From positions 1 through 55,343 of the forward strand of contig WRPG01000032.1 of assembly GCA_009773355.1 (NCBI GenBank): a stretch of 55,343 bases of DNA. The letters run 5' to 3'. The notes under the pieces were generated by a model, which was given only the letters and a program-made list of their open reading frames with translations, was not told the origin of the DNA and searched no databases. Below are positions 42,476-51,259 of the stretch, in pieces. The DNA comes from Limisphaerales bacterium (GTDB lineage Bacteria; Verrucomicrobiota; Verrucomicrobiia; Limisphaerales; SXTU01). Every line of letters starts with the position of its first letter. Within the stretch, counting starts at the first letter, position 1. Both the position numbers and the translations under genes were made by a program.

Positions 42476-45208
42476 TCAACGCTGACTCGCGCGCCGCCGG
42501 GCGAAGAACTTGCGCGTCTCCTCGACCCACAGCACGACGCTGGCGACCGCGCCGATGAGGAAGAAGTTGAACAGCGGAATCGGGACGGTGTGGAAGATGC
42601 GGTTCATCGGCTCGGTGTAGATGACCAGAACTTGCAGGAGGTTGCCCAGGATCAGGCCGCCGAGCAGCCAGCCGTTCTTGAACAGGCTCAGGCCCAGCAC
42701 GGACTGTTGTTCGCTGCGGCAGTTGAGGACGTTGAACCACTGGCACACGGCCAGCACGGTGAACGTCTCGCTGCGCACCAGTTCGAGCGGCGCGCCGGTG
42801 GACAGCCGCCAGACGAAGTAGCCCAGCGTCGCCGCCACCGATGCGGCAACCATGCCGAGCATCCGCGTCACCATGCCGCGCGTGATGAGCGGCTCGTCGC
42901 GCGGGATGGGCGGGCGGTTCATCTCATTGCCCTCGGGACCTTCCATCACGAGGTTGATGGTCAGCACGCCCTCGGTGACGATGTTGATCCACAGGATTTG
43001 CACCGCCGCGAGGGGCAGGGGATAGCCGAAGAACAGCGCGCCCAGCAACACGACCACCTCGTCAATCGAGGTCGCGAAGAGGAAGAGAATGACCTTCTTC
43101 AGATTGCGATAGACCAGCCGCCCTTCCTCGACGGCGCTCACGATGGTGGCGAAGTTGTCGTCGGCGATGACGATCTTGGCCGCGCCCTTGGCGACCTCGG
43201 TGCCGGTGATGCCCATTGCCACGCCCACGTCCGCACGGGCCAGCGCGGGCGCGTCGTTCACGCCGTCGCCGGTCATGGCCACGACGTTGCCCTTCGCTTG
43301 AAGCGCCTCGACGATGCGGAGCTTCTGCGCCGGATGCACGCGCGCAAAGACCGAGATGCGGTCGAGGTCGTGCCGCAAATCCTGCTCGGGCATCGCCTCC
43401 AACTCGCGGCCATCCACCGCCAGGTCGCCGTCGCGCGCGATGCCCAGCGAACGGGCCACGGCCAGGCCGGTCGCCTTGTGGTCGCCCGTCACCATCACCG
43501 GTCGGATGCCCGCCAGCCGGCATTCGTGGACGGCGGCTTTCACTTCCTCGCGCGGCGGATCCATCTGCCCGACGAGGCCAAGGAACGTGGCGCGGTGGTC
43601 GAACTGGGCGAAGCCGGAAGTCTCATCGAGCGCCGCCTCGGGCACCTCGGCAATCGCGAGCAAACGCAGGGCGCGTCCGGCCAGCTCGGCGGAGGTGGCC
43701 TCGAAAGCACGTCGGCACGGCTCGTCCAGCGGGACAAGTCGCTCGCCCCGCCGCGTGAACGCGCAGAGGCCCAGCACCATCTCCGGCGCACCCTTGAGGC
43801 AAATGCGACCACGCGCCGAGTGACCATGTTGCGTGGCCATCATCTTGGTGGCGGAGTCGAAAGGAATCTCAGCTCGGCGCGGATGCCGTTGCCGGAGCGC
43901 GGCGGGGTCAACGCAGCCCTTCAAGGCCAGCGTGAGCAGCGCTGCCTCGGTCGGGTCGCCCAACGGACGCCAGCGCGGGTCGGCGCGGTCGGGCGGCACG
44001 AGCTGGGCGTCGTTGCAGAGCGCGCCGGCTTCGAGCAGCGCCACCAGCGCGGGGTCATTCACCACTGAGATTTCCTTGCCGTCCACGAGCAGCTTGCCCT
44101 CCGGCGCATAGCCGGCCCCGGTGATTTCCACGGTGCGGTCATCCGGCAGCCACAGCGTGGTCACGGTCATTTCGTTGCGCGTGAGCGTGCCGGTCTTGTC
44201 GCTGCAAATGACGCTGGTGGAGCCGAGCGTCTCCACGGCGGCGAGCCGGCGCACGACGGCCTTGCGTGCCGCCATGCGCTGCATGCCCACCGCAAGCGCG
44301 ATGGTCATCGCCACGGGCAAGCCTTCCGGCACCATCGAGACCATCTGGCTGATGGCGACCATGAGAATCTCGATGAACGGCAGCCCGCGCATCAGCCCAA
44401 CCACAATGACAAGCACGAACAGGCCGATGGCGGCCCCGACGAGGTAGCGGCCAAACTGCGCGATGCGCTGCTCCAGCGGCGTCTTCGGCTCCTCGGCAGA
44501 CTCCGTCAGGCTCGCGATGCGCCCGACCTCGGTGTCCACGCCGGTCGCGACCACGAGCGCCTTGCCCCGGCCGGCGGCGATGTGCGTGCCGGAGTAAAGC
44601 ATGTTGCGCCGGTCGGCGAGCGGCGTGTCGGAGGGCAGCGGCTCGGGGTGCTTGGTGACGGGCAGCGATTCCCCGGTAAGCGCGGCCTCGGCGGCTTCCA
44701 GTGCGTTGCCCTCGATGAGCCGCGCGTCTGCGGCCATCGCGTCGCCCGCGGCGAGCAGCACCACGTCGCCGGGCACGAGGTCGCGCGCTTCAAGCAGCGA
44801 CTCGCCGCCGCCCCGGAGCACCCGCACCCGCAGGGCGGAAAGTTTGCGCAGCGCCTCCATCGAGCGCTCGGCCCGGCCCTCCTGAAACGTGCCGATGAGC
44901 GCGTTGACGAACACCACGAGCAGAATCACGAGGGCGTCGCCCCGGTGCCCGACCGCAAAGGACACCGCCGCCGCGATGAAGAGGATGTAGATGAGCGGGC
45001 TGACAAACTGGCGGAGCAGGACGACGAGCAGGGAACGGCGCTTCGCCTCGGGCAGCGCGTTGGGGCCGTGGGCCGCGAGCCGCCGCGCCGCCTCGTCCGG
45101 GGCCAGCCCGTCCGGTGAGGAATTCAGCGCGCGGAACGCCGCATCACTGGGCTGGTCATGCCAGGTGACGGGCGCGGCGTTTTGCTCGGGTGGGGTCACG
45201 GCAGTCAT
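42476..45208 (-). CDS. P2-type cation-transporting ATPase
   Basis: 910 residues. N-terminal cation-ATPase domain ('GLAPDEAARRLAAHGPNALPE'), actuator motif ALTGESLPV, helix-4 motif MVPEGLPVAM, phosphorylation site ICSDKTGTLT (Asp about 337) and hinge GDGVNDAPALARADVGVAMG. Six C-terminal helices include 'LWINIVTEGVLTINLVMEGPEG'. Layout and PEGLP motif place it with Ca2+/Na+/K+-like P2 pumps, not with the CPx copper pumps such as the ccoI product. No N-terminal metal-binding domain. The ion is undetermined. Located 95 nt beyond safE on the same strand, perhaps the tail of the cco operon or its own unit. Confidence 0.9.
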   Translation of the reverse strand: MTAVTPPEQNAAPVTWHDQPSDAAFRALNSSPDGLAPDEAARRLAAHGPNALPEAKRRSLLVVLLRQFVSPLIYILFIAAAVSFAVGHRGDALVILLVVFVNALIGTFQEGRAERSMEALRKLSALRVRVLRGGGESLLEARDLVPGDVVLLAAGDAMAADARLIEGNALEAAEAALTGESLPVTKHPEPLPSDTPLADRRNMLYSGTHIAAGRGKALVVATGVDTEVGRIASLTESAEEPKTPLEQRIAQFGRYLVGAAIGLFVLVIVVGLMRGLPFIEILMVAISQMVSMVPEGLPVAMTIALAVGMQRMAARKAVVRRLAAVETLGSTSVICSDKTGTLTRNEMTVTTLWLPDDRTVEITGAGYAPEGKLLVDGKEISVVNDPALVALLEAGALCNDAQLVPPDRADPRWRPLGDPTEAALLTLALKGCVDPAALRQRHPRRAEIPFDSATKMMATQHGHSARGRICLKGAPEMVLGLCAFTRRGERLVPLDEPCRRAFEATSAELAGRALRLLAIAEVPEAALDETSGFAQFDHRATFLGLVGQMDPPREEVKAAVHECRLAGIRPVMVTGDHKATGLAVARSLGIARDGDLAVDGRELEAMPEQDLRHDLDRISVFARVHPAQKLRIVEALQAKGNVVAMTGDGVNDAPALARADVGVAMGITGTEVAKGAAKIVIADDNFATIVSAVEEGRLVYRNLKKVILFLFATSIDEVVVLLGALFFGYPLPLAAVQILWINIVTEGVLTINLVMEGPEGNEMNRPPIPRDEPLITRGMVTRMLGMVAASVAATLGYFVWRLSTGAPLELVRSETFTVLAVCQWFNVLNCRSEQQSVLGLSLFKNGWLLGGLILGNLLQVLVIYTEPMNRIFHTVPIPLFNFFLIGAVASVVLWVEETRKFFARRRASQR

Positions 45209-45303
45209 GGACTCCGCGCCAAAGAAGCATATTTACCGGTGACGGGCGAAGGCGGACTTGGCGAAGGCCGGCCTTTCCTTGCCGCCGGCTTGCCAGCCGA
45301 AGC

Positions 45304-45978
45304 TCAGTGGCAGCACGCGCCACCAGGAGCCGGACTCAGGTAGGGGATGCCGAGCGCAAGGCCGCGCAGGATGAGGAGCGCCCCGACGATGGCGAGACTC
45401 GCGGGAATGAACCGCTGGAGCCGGAAGCGGAAGGTCGTGTGCAAGCGCGGGCCAAGGAGTGAAAAGCCCAGCATCATCGGCACCGTGCCAAGGCCGAAGG
45501 CGAGCATGGCCTGCGCGCCGTCGAGGAAGTGGCCGGTAGCCGTCGCTCCGGCGGCGGCGGCATAAACGAGGCCGCAGGGCAGGAGGCCGTTCAGCAGGCC
45601 GAGCAGGAAGACGGACGAGAGCGAGCGCTGCTGGAGGAGTTTGCCGAAGCTCGACTTCAGCCAGCCAACGGCGGTGATGGCGGGCAGGCCGAGGGCAAAG
45701 CGCGACGAAGCGAGCAGGCCGAGCAGAATCGCCGCGCCGGCGGCGAGGGAAATCCAACGCTGGAAACCGGCGAGCGCAAAGCTCTGGCCGATGAGGCCGA
45801 AGATGGCTCCGAGAGTGGCGTAGGTGGCGAGGCGGCCTGAGTTGTAGAGCACGCGTCCGATGAGGAACGTGGCGTGGGTGTTGCCCGTGGTCGGCAACGC
45901 GAGCGCGAGCGGACCGCACATCCCCGCACAGTGGGCGCTGCCCACGAGGCCGAGGAGGAAGGCGGTCCAGAATTCCAT
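45304..45978 (-). CDS. Sulfite exporter TauE/SafE family (UreH-like) membrane protein
   Basis: 224 residues, six membrane helices. N-terminal motif GSAHCAGMCGPLALAL (His-Cys-x3-Cys) at about 13-28 is the signature of the SafE/UreH-like proteins found in cbb3 oxidase clusters; 'RVLYNSGRLATYATLGAIFGLIG' and 'LNGLLPCGLVYAA' are also typical. The C-terminus ends GGACCH, another possible metal-binding site. Inference: copper or heme-related transport for oxidase assembly. It begins 12 nt after the fixH stop. Confidence 0.88.
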   Translation of the reverse strand: MEFWTAFLLGLVGSAHCAGMCGPLALALPTTGNTHATFLIGRVLYNSGRLATYATLGAIFGLIGQSFALAGFQRWISLAAGAAILLGLLASSRFALGLPAITAVGWLKSSFGKLLQQRSLSSVFLLGLLNGLLPCGLVYAAAAGATATGHFLDGAQAMLAFGLGTVPMMLGFSLLGPRLHTTFRFRLQRFIPASLAIVGALLILRGLALGIPYLSPAPGGACCH

Positions 45979-45990
45979 GGTGGCAGGTGG

Positions 45991-46593
45991 TCAGCCGGGG
46001 TGGGCAGGCGCGAGCGGAGCGCGGCCTTCAGGCCGCAGGAACGCACGCACTTCAATGGTGGAACGGAAGCCGCACTCCGCCCCGGCCTTCTGCGGCGTGA
46101 ACGCCGCGCTCCGGGATGGGGTGATGACCACGGTCTGGTCAAAATAGAATTCGTCTCCGGCGACGCTCCATTGCACGCGGACCTTCCAGAGGCCGGGCTG
46201 AAGGGACTTGGCATCGAGCATTTGCTCGCCTGCGGAGTTCACCGCCAACTTCATCTCGCGGTCCAGCTTCGCGTCGGACGGGCGGTAGAAGTTGATTCTG
46301 CCCCGGGCCTGCGCGGCGTGCGCGGCGGGGAGCGCGACGGTGATGCGTTGCTGGGCGTCGTCGTAGGCCACCTTGACCTCGGATTGAATCGGGTGCGTGC
46401 GGGCCTGCCGGTCAATCTGTTGCTGGTGGCGAATCTCCTGGTCGTAGTAGTCGGCGCGGACGAGGTCCATGTCGTTGCGCACGGCGACGACGATCCACGC
46501 GGCCATCGCGGTGCCGAAGAGCAGGAACCAGCCGATGATGGCGTAGGGCCAGAGACTGCGAGGTGGGGCGGGCTTAATGGCGTTCGCGTTCAT
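45991..46593 (-). CDS. fixH: FixH/CcoH family protein with repeat-encoded C-terminal tail
   Basis: 200 residues from ATG 46593 (ATG 46611 also in frame). One N-terminal membrane helix (SLWPYAIIGWFLLFGTAMAAWIVV), then 'VRADYYDQEIRHQQQIDRQART' and a periplasmic beta domain ending 'GLWKVRVQWSVAGDEFYFDQTVV', all usual for FixH. Family role: needed for cbb3 oxidase assembly. A normal FixH would stop near residue 160; here about 35-40 more residues (SRSAAFTPQKAG...FLRPEGRAPLAP) are encoded by the twin-hairpin repeat at 46,016-46,112. The start overlaps the end of ccoG by 20 nt. Confidence 0.85.
   Translation of the reverse strand: MNANAIKPAPPRSLWPYAIIGWFLLFGTAMAAWIVVAVRNDMDLVRADYYDQEIRHQQQIDRQARTHPIQSEVKVAYDDAQQRITVALPAAHAAQARGRINFYRPSDAKLDREMKLAVNSAGEQMLDAKSLQPGLWKVRVQWSVAGDEFYFDQTVVITPSRSAAFTPQKAGAECGFRSTIEVRAFLRPEGRAPLAPAHPG
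46016..46112. repeat. Twin-hairpin repeat, GGAGCGC type, copy 2, forming the fixH 3' end
   Basis: Arms 46,016-46,038 and 46,090-46,112 are reverse complements at 21 of 23 positions. Relative to copy 1 the left arm changed GCGGCG-TTCA-CGCCGC to GCGGCC-TTCA-GGCCGC, two compensating changes that keep the stem. Read in the fixH frame it has no stop codon. Confidence 0.85.
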
Positions 46594-48091
46594 GTTTCTC
46601 GTGCTCCTCATCGTGCTCGCTGCTGCGCGGGCCGACGAAGGCGGTGTTGACGGTTTCGAGCAGTTTGCCGTGCGAATAAACGCCGAGCTTGAGCTTGGTG
46701 CTGGCTCCGTCGAGCTGCTTGGGTTTCAGTTCAATGAGGACGGAGGTCTGCGCGAGCTTCGCGGCCGGCACGATGAAGTCGCTGCCGCCCATGACGCGCA
46801 CCTTGCCCGGCCGGCCCTCCAGCCGCAACTCCACCGGGATGTCGTGCATGGTCTTGTTCACGACCTTCACGGTGTAGAGGTTTTCAATCCTGCCGTCGGC
46901 GGTGACTTGGAAGAGCGAGCCGGGCGCGCGGAGGAGCGTGGTCTCCACATCGCTGCGCGTGAAGACGAGGTAGAGGAAGAGCGTGATGAGGCCGGTCAGC
47001 ACGGCGGCGTAGAGCTTCATGCGCGCGGTGAAGCGCTGCGGTGTGCCATGCGCGATGTTGTCGAGCGACGCGTAGCGCACGAGGCCGCGCGGGCGGCCGA
47101 TCTTGTCCATGATGGTGTCGCAGGCATCAATGCACGCGGTGCAGTTCACGCATTCCATCTGCACGCCGTTGCGGATGTCTATGCCGGTCGGGCACACGGC
47201 CACGCAGGCGCGGCAGTTCACGCAGTCGCCTTTTCCCTCGGTCTTCCGCTGGACGAAGGTCTCGCCGCGATGCAGCGGGGCGCGGGTTTCGCCGCGCTTG
47301 TTGTCGTAGGCGACGATGAGGGTGTTCTCGTCCAGCAGCGCGGACTGGAAGCGGCCGTAGGGACAGATGAACGTGCAGGCCTGCTCGCGAAAGCGCGCGA
47401 AGATGGCGTAGAAGAGCAGGGAAAACAGCGTCATGAACGTGAGACCGGCGATGTGATTGCGCGGGTCGTCGAGCTGGATGCGGAGCAACTGCTCGCTGCC
47501 GATGATGTAGGCGAGGAGCGTGTTGCCCACGATGAAGGAGGCACCGAAGAAGACGGTGTGCTTGAAAGCTTTCTTGGCGAACTTCCCCGCCGTCCACGGC
47601 GCGGCGTCCAGCGCGCGTTGCTCGGCGGCGTCGCCTTCGATGAGATATTCCAGCTTTCGGAACACCATCTCCATCATCACGGTCTGCGGGCAGGTCCAGC
47701 CGCACCAGAGCCGGCCGAACGCCGTGGTGAAAATCATGATGCCGGCGAAGAACACCAGCATCGCGACGGCGAAGATGAGCGTGTCCTGCGGCCAGAAGAT
47801 CTGCCCGAGGATGGAGAAGCGGCGCTCGACGATGTTGACCAGCAGGAGCGGGTTGCCGTTGATGCGAATCCAAGGCCCCGCGAACATGATGGCAATGAGC
47901 AGCCAGCTCAGGTGCTTGCGGTGCTCATGCCAGAAGCCCGAGGGCTTTTTCGGGTAGAGCCAGCGCCGGTGCCCGTCCTTGTCCGCCGTGGTGAGATGGT
48001 CGCGGTAGTCACCCCAGTTGATGTCCTGGGCGACTCCGTGCGAGTCAGGCTCGGCGGCGGGTTTTGGTTTTTCTTCCATGGCGGCGGGCAT
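46574..48091 (-). CDS. ccoG: Cytochrome c oxidase accessory protein CcoG
   Basis: 505 residues. Polyferredoxin membrane protein: five or so membrane helices, 'WCGWTCPQTVMMEMVFRKLEY' and the two 4Fe-4S clusters 'CVNCRACVAVCPTGIDIR' and 'CVNCTACIDACDTIMDKIGRPRG', all diagnostic of CcoG/FixG. A C-terminal Ig-like domain follows ('FQVTADGRIENLYTVKVVNKT'). Family knowledge: copper reduction/insertion step for the CuB centre. The last residues are His/Glu/Lys/Arg-rich (HDEEHEKHERERH), a possible metal-binding tail. 30 nt after ccoP; overlaps fixH by 20 nt. Confidence 0.95.
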   Translation of the reverse strand: MPAAMEEKPKPAAEPDSHGVAQDINWGDYRDHLTTADKDGHRRWLYPKKPSGFWHEHRKHLSWLLIAIMFAGPWIRINGNPLLLVNIVERRFSILGQIFWPQDTLIFAVAMLVFFAGIMIFTTAFGRLWCGWTCPQTVMMEMVFRKLEYLIEGDAAEQRALDAAPWTAGKFAKKAFKHTVFFGASFIVGNTLLAYIIGSEQLLRIQLDDPRNHIAGLTFMTLFSLLFYAIFARFREQACTFICPYGRFQSALLDENTLIVAYDNKRGETRAPLHRGETFVQRKTEGKGDCVNCRACVAVCPTGIDIRNGVQMECVNCTACIDACDTIMDKIGRPRGLVRYASLDNIAHGTPQRFTARMKLYAAVLTGLITLFLYLVFTRSDVETTLLRAPGSLFQVTADGRIENLYTVKVVNKTMHDIPVELRLEGRPGKVRVMGGSDFIVPAAKLAQTSVLIELKPKQLDGASTKLKLGVYSHGKLLETVNTAFVGPRSSEHDEEHEKHERERH

Positions 48092-48121
48092 GAGGAGAGG
48101 GCGGTTCAGGTTGGTGACAAG

Positions 48122-48709
48122 TTACTCGAACGGACTCGGGCCGGTTTGCTTGGGCGCCTGGTCTTCGCGCGGCTTGGGATTCGGCGGCTTCGTGCCCCGG
48201 AACTGGTAGATGTAGCTGGCGACCGCGTGGACTTCGCCGGGCTTGAGGATGCCGCGCCAGGTCAACATGCCTTTGTCGGGCACGCCGTTGATGATGACCT
48301 TCACGTTGTCCACGAAGTTCGAGCCGTGAATCCAGTAGTCGTCGCAGAAGTTCGGACCGACCAACCCGCCGCCGTCGGGGCGATGGCAGGGAGCGCAATA
48401 CATGGTGTAGACCTGTCGGCCTTGGTCGAGCAGCAGTTTGTCCTGCGACGGCGTGAGCGTGGTGATGGTGGCCTCGAACTTCGCAAGCGCGGCGGACTTG
48501 ATGGCCTCGCCGACCTTCCACTCGGCGTCATATTCGGCGGCCTGGAGCGGGCCGGACTTGAACACATGGTAATAGAGCATGTAGGCCACCGAGTAGGCGA
48601 TGCAGCCGTAGAACAGCCACACCCACCAGCGCGGCAGGAGGTTGTCGAGTTCGCGGATGCCGTCGGCGTCGTGCTCGAGCAGCTTGGGTTCGTGCGGTTG
48701 GTCATTCAT
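48122..48709 (-). CDS. ccoP: cbb3 oxidase subunit III (CcoP), mono-heme form
   Basis: 195 residues. FixP N-terminal segment 'DADGIRELDNLLPRWWVWLFYGCIAYSVAYM' with one membrane helix, then a single cytochrome c domain with CAPCH (Cys 105, Cys 108, His 109) and an axial Met candidate in 'GVPDKGMLTW'. Canonical CcoP has about 300 residues and two hemes; here only one CxxCH is present, and no second domain. A good Shine-Dalgarno (AAAGGAG, 6 nt before ATG) lies within the end of ccoQ; the genes overlap by 8 nt. Confidence 0.93.
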   Translation of the reverse strand: MNDQPHEPKLLEHDADGIRELDNLLPRWWVWLFYGCIAYSVAYMLYYHVFKSGPLQAAEYDAEWKVGEAIKSAALAKFEATITTLTPSQDKLLLDQGRQVYTMYCAPCHRPDGGGLVGPNFCDDYWIHGSNFVDNVKVIINGVPDKGMLTWRGILKPGEVHAVASYIYQFRGTKPPNPKPREDQAPKQTGPSPFE

Positions 48710-48893
48710 GGGAAACTCCTTTCCGGGCAGGCTCGCCGTCGTCGAGGGGCAGAGAACCCATCTTGTCGGCGAAGGGCTTCGTCATGCGGGCCGTGAGGAA
48801 CAGCGCGCCAGCGAACACGGCGAAGAACAGGCAGATGGAAATCACGCCGTAGATTCCAACGCCGCCGATGTCGGTGAGAACATTCTTAATCAT
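48702..48893 (-). CDS. ccoQ: CcoQ-like small subunit of cbb3 oxidase
   Basis: 63 residues. One membrane helix (about 12-34, GGVGIYGVISICLFFAVFAGALF) followed by a charged tail 'MTKPFADKMGSLPLDDGE'. Size, topology and position between ccoNO and ccoP identify it as CcoQ; sequence conservation of this subunit is low. It overlaps ccoP by 8 nt and follows ccoNO by 18 nt. Confidence 0.82.
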   Translation of the reverse strand: MIKNVLTDIGGVGIYGVISICLFFAVFAGALFLTARMTKPFADKMGSLPLDDGEPARKGVSHE

Positions 48894-48911
48894 GGGTCAG
48901 GGTGGTTGAGG

Positions 48912-51068
48912 TTAGTTGCTCGCGGTCTTCACGGGCGGCGCGTTGGTCGCCTTGATGTCGGTGCCGAGGCGTTGCAGGTAGGCCACGAGCGCGATGATTT
49001 CGCGGTCGGGCGGTGCGTTGGTGATCGCGCCCTGCTTGAGGTTCTCCACGACTTTGGCGGTCTGGGCTTGCAAGTTGGTTTGCGCGGTGGCCTCGAAGCC
49101 AGCGGGGTAGGGCACGCCGGCCTTGCGCAATGCGCCGAGGCGGGCGGGCAGGGAGTTCGTCTCCAACTTCTGCGTCAGCAGCCACGGATAGCGCGGCATG
49201 ATGGAACCCGGCGAAGTCAGGCGCGGGTCGTCCATGTGGTTGTAATGCCACGCGTCGGGATACTTGCCGCCGATGCGGTGCAGGTCGGGACCGGTGCGCT
49301 TGCTGCCCCAGAGGAACGGGTGGTCGAAGACAAATTCGCCGGCCTTCGAGTAGTCGCCGTAGCGCTCGGTCTCGCTGCGGAAGGGGCGAATCATCTGCGA
49401 GTGGCAGCCCACGCAGCCCTCGCGGATGTAGATGTCGCGCCCGAGCACTTCGAGCGGCGTGTAGGGTTTTACGGCGGCAATGGTCGGGATGTTCTCCTTG
49501 ATGACCCACATCGGGATGAACTCGACGAGGCCGCCGATGGCCACGGCCACGAGTGCGAAGACCGTCATCACCATCGGCTTGGATTCAATCCAGCGGTGGC
49601 CCCACGGGTGTTTCTCCTCGTGAACTTCCGGCTGCGACTTGAGCGCGGAGGCCTGCACCTCGACCTCCGGCACGAACACACCGGACTTGGCGGTCTTCCA
49701 CAAGTTGTAAGCCATCAGGCATGTGCCGAGGATGTAGAACGTGCCGCCGATGGCACGCAGCTTATACATCGGGATGAGCTGCAACACGGTCTCCAGAAAG
49801 TTCGGATACTGCATGAAGCCCTCGCTGGTGAACTGCTTCCACATCAGCCCCTGCGTGATGCCGCTCCAATACATCGGGATGACGTAGAACATCATGCCCA
49901 GCAGCCCGAGCCAGAAGTGCCAGTTCGCAAGCTTCACGGAGTAGAGCTTGGTGTTGTAGAGGCGCGGGAAGAGCCAGTAGAGCACGCTGAAGGTGAGGAA
50001 TCCGTTCCAGCCCAGCGCGCCGGTGTGGACGTGCGCGATGGTCCAGTCGGTGTAATGCGAAAGCGAGTTGACGCTCTTGATGGCGAGCATCGGGCCTTCG
50101 AGCGTCGCCATGCCGTAGGCGGTCACGGCCACGACCATGAATTTCAGCATCGGCTCGGTGCGGAGCTTGTCCCATGCGCCGCGCAACGTGAGCAGGCCGT
50201 TCAACATGCCGCCCCAGCTCGGTGCGATGAGCATCAGCGAGAACACCATGCCGAGCGATTGCGCCCAGTCCGGCAGCGCCGTGTAGAGCAGGTGATGCGG
50301 CCCCGCCCAGATGTAGATGAAGATGAGCGCCCAGAAATGGATGATGGAGAGCCGGTAGCTGAACACGGGCCGCTCCGCCGCCTTGGGCAGGAAGTAATAC
50401 ATCAGGCCGAGGTAGGGCGTGGTGAGGAAGAACGCCACGGCATTGTGCCCATACCACCACTGCACCAGCGCGTCCTGCACGCCGGCGTAAATCGAGTAGC
50501 TCTTGAACGCGCCCGCCGGCACGCCGAGCGAATTGACGATGTGCAGCATCGCCACGGTGACGGCGGTGGCGATGTAGAACCAGATGGCAACGTAAAGGTG
50601 CTTCTCCCGGCGCCTGAGAATCGTGCCGAGCAAGTTCACCGAGAAGGCGACCCAGACGAGCGCGATGGCAATGTCAATGGGCCACTCCAGCTCCGCGTAT
50701 TCCTTGCTCGTCGTGATGCCCAGAGGAAGCGTCACCGCCGCGCTGACGATGATGGCCTGCCAGCCCCAGAAGTTAATCCAGGAGAGCGTGTCGTTGAACA
50801 TGCGCGCCTTGCAGAGCCGTTGCAGCGAGTAGTAGATGCCCATGAACATGCCGTTGCCCACGAAGGCGAAGATGACGGCGTTGGTGTGCAGCGGGCGCAG
50901 CCGCCCGAAGGTGGTGAACTGGAGGTTCAGGTTCAGCTCCGGCCAGAAGAGCTGGCACGCGATCAGCAGCCCCGCGCTGAAGCCCACCAGGCCCCAGACG
51001 ACCGTGGCAATCGCGAACGCGCGGACGATGCGGTTGTCGTATTTGAACGTTTCGATGTTCGGGTTCAT
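48912..51068 (-). CDS. ccoNO: Fused cbb3 oxidase subunits I and II (CcoN-CcoO)
   Basis: 718 residues. Residues about 1-480 are CcoN: 12 or so helices with heme/CuB ligands in 'RPLHTNAVIFAFVGNG', 'QWWYGHNAVAFFLTTPYLGLMYY', 'AGPHHLLYTALPDWAQ' and 'DWTIAHVHTGALGWN'. After a helix at about 510-530 (MTVFALVAVAIGGLVEF) comes CcoO with a c-type heme site EGCVGCHSQMIRPF (Cys 552, Cys 555, His 556). N-O fusion is known in some phyla. Terminal oxidase, O2 to water, pumps protons, high O2 affinity. ATG 51068 overlaps the ccoS stop (ATGA). Confidence 0.95.
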   Translation of the reverse strand: MNPNIETFKYDNRIVRAFAIATVVWGLVGFSAGLLIACQLFWPELNLNLQFTTFGRLRPLHTNAVIFAFVGNGMFMGIYYSLQRLCKARMFNDTLSWINFWGWQAIIVSAAVTLPLGITTSKEYAELEWPIDIAIALVWVAFSVNLLGTILRRREKHLYVAIWFYIATAVTVAMLHIVNSLGVPAGAFKSYSIYAGVQDALVQWWYGHNAVAFFLTTPYLGLMYYFLPKAAERPVFSYRLSIIHFWALIFIYIWAGPHHLLYTALPDWAQSLGMVFSLMLIAPSWGGMLNGLLTLRGAWDKLRTEPMLKFMVVAVTAYGMATLEGPMLAIKSVNSLSHYTDWTIAHVHTGALGWNGFLTFSVLYWLFPRLYNTKLYSVKLANWHFWLGLLGMMFYVIPMYWSGITQGLMWKQFTSEGFMQYPNFLETVLQLIPMYKLRAIGGTFYILGTCLMAYNLWKTAKSGVFVPEVEVQASALKSQPEVHEEKHPWGHRWIESKPMVMTVFALVAVAIGGLVEFIPMWVIKENIPTIAAVKPYTPLEVLGRDIYIREGCVGCHSQMIRPFRSETERYGDYSKAGEFVFDHPFLWGSKRTGPDLHRIGGKYPDAWHYNHMDDPRLTSPGSIMPRYPWLLTQKLETNSLPARLGALRKAGVPYPAGFEATAQTNLQAQTAKVVENLKQGAITNAPPDREIIALVAYLQRLGTDIKATNAPPVKTASN

Positions 51069-51259
51069 TTCAGTTTCGGATTCGGAGAGTTGTCGGGCTT
51101 GGAATCGGGTTTGGCGGCGATCTTCTCGTCGAGCAGCAGTCGCATCGAGGGGGTCGTGGTGTCCTCGTATTGGCCGGACCGCACGGACCAGATGAACGCG
51201 AAGAGGAACGCCACGGCGAAGACGATGCTCAACGGGATGAGGAAGAAGATGACGCTCAT
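51065..51259 (-). CDS. ccoS: CcoS, cbb3 oxidase maturation protein
   Basis: 64 residues. MSVIFFLIPLSIVFAVAFLFAFIWSVRSGQYED is the standard CcoS pattern: one helix followed by a short 'SGQYED' cytoplasmic stretch. ATGA overlaps link it to both ccoI (upstream) and ccoNO (downstream). Needed for cofactor insertion into cbb3 oxidase by family knowledge. The frame can be extended upstream to 51,316, but that part reads the STLN-type repeat and is rejected. Confidence 0.92.
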   Translation of the reverse strand: MSVIFFLIPLSIVFAVAFLFAFIWSVRSGQYEDTTTPSMRLLLDEKIAAKPDSKPDNSPNPKLK

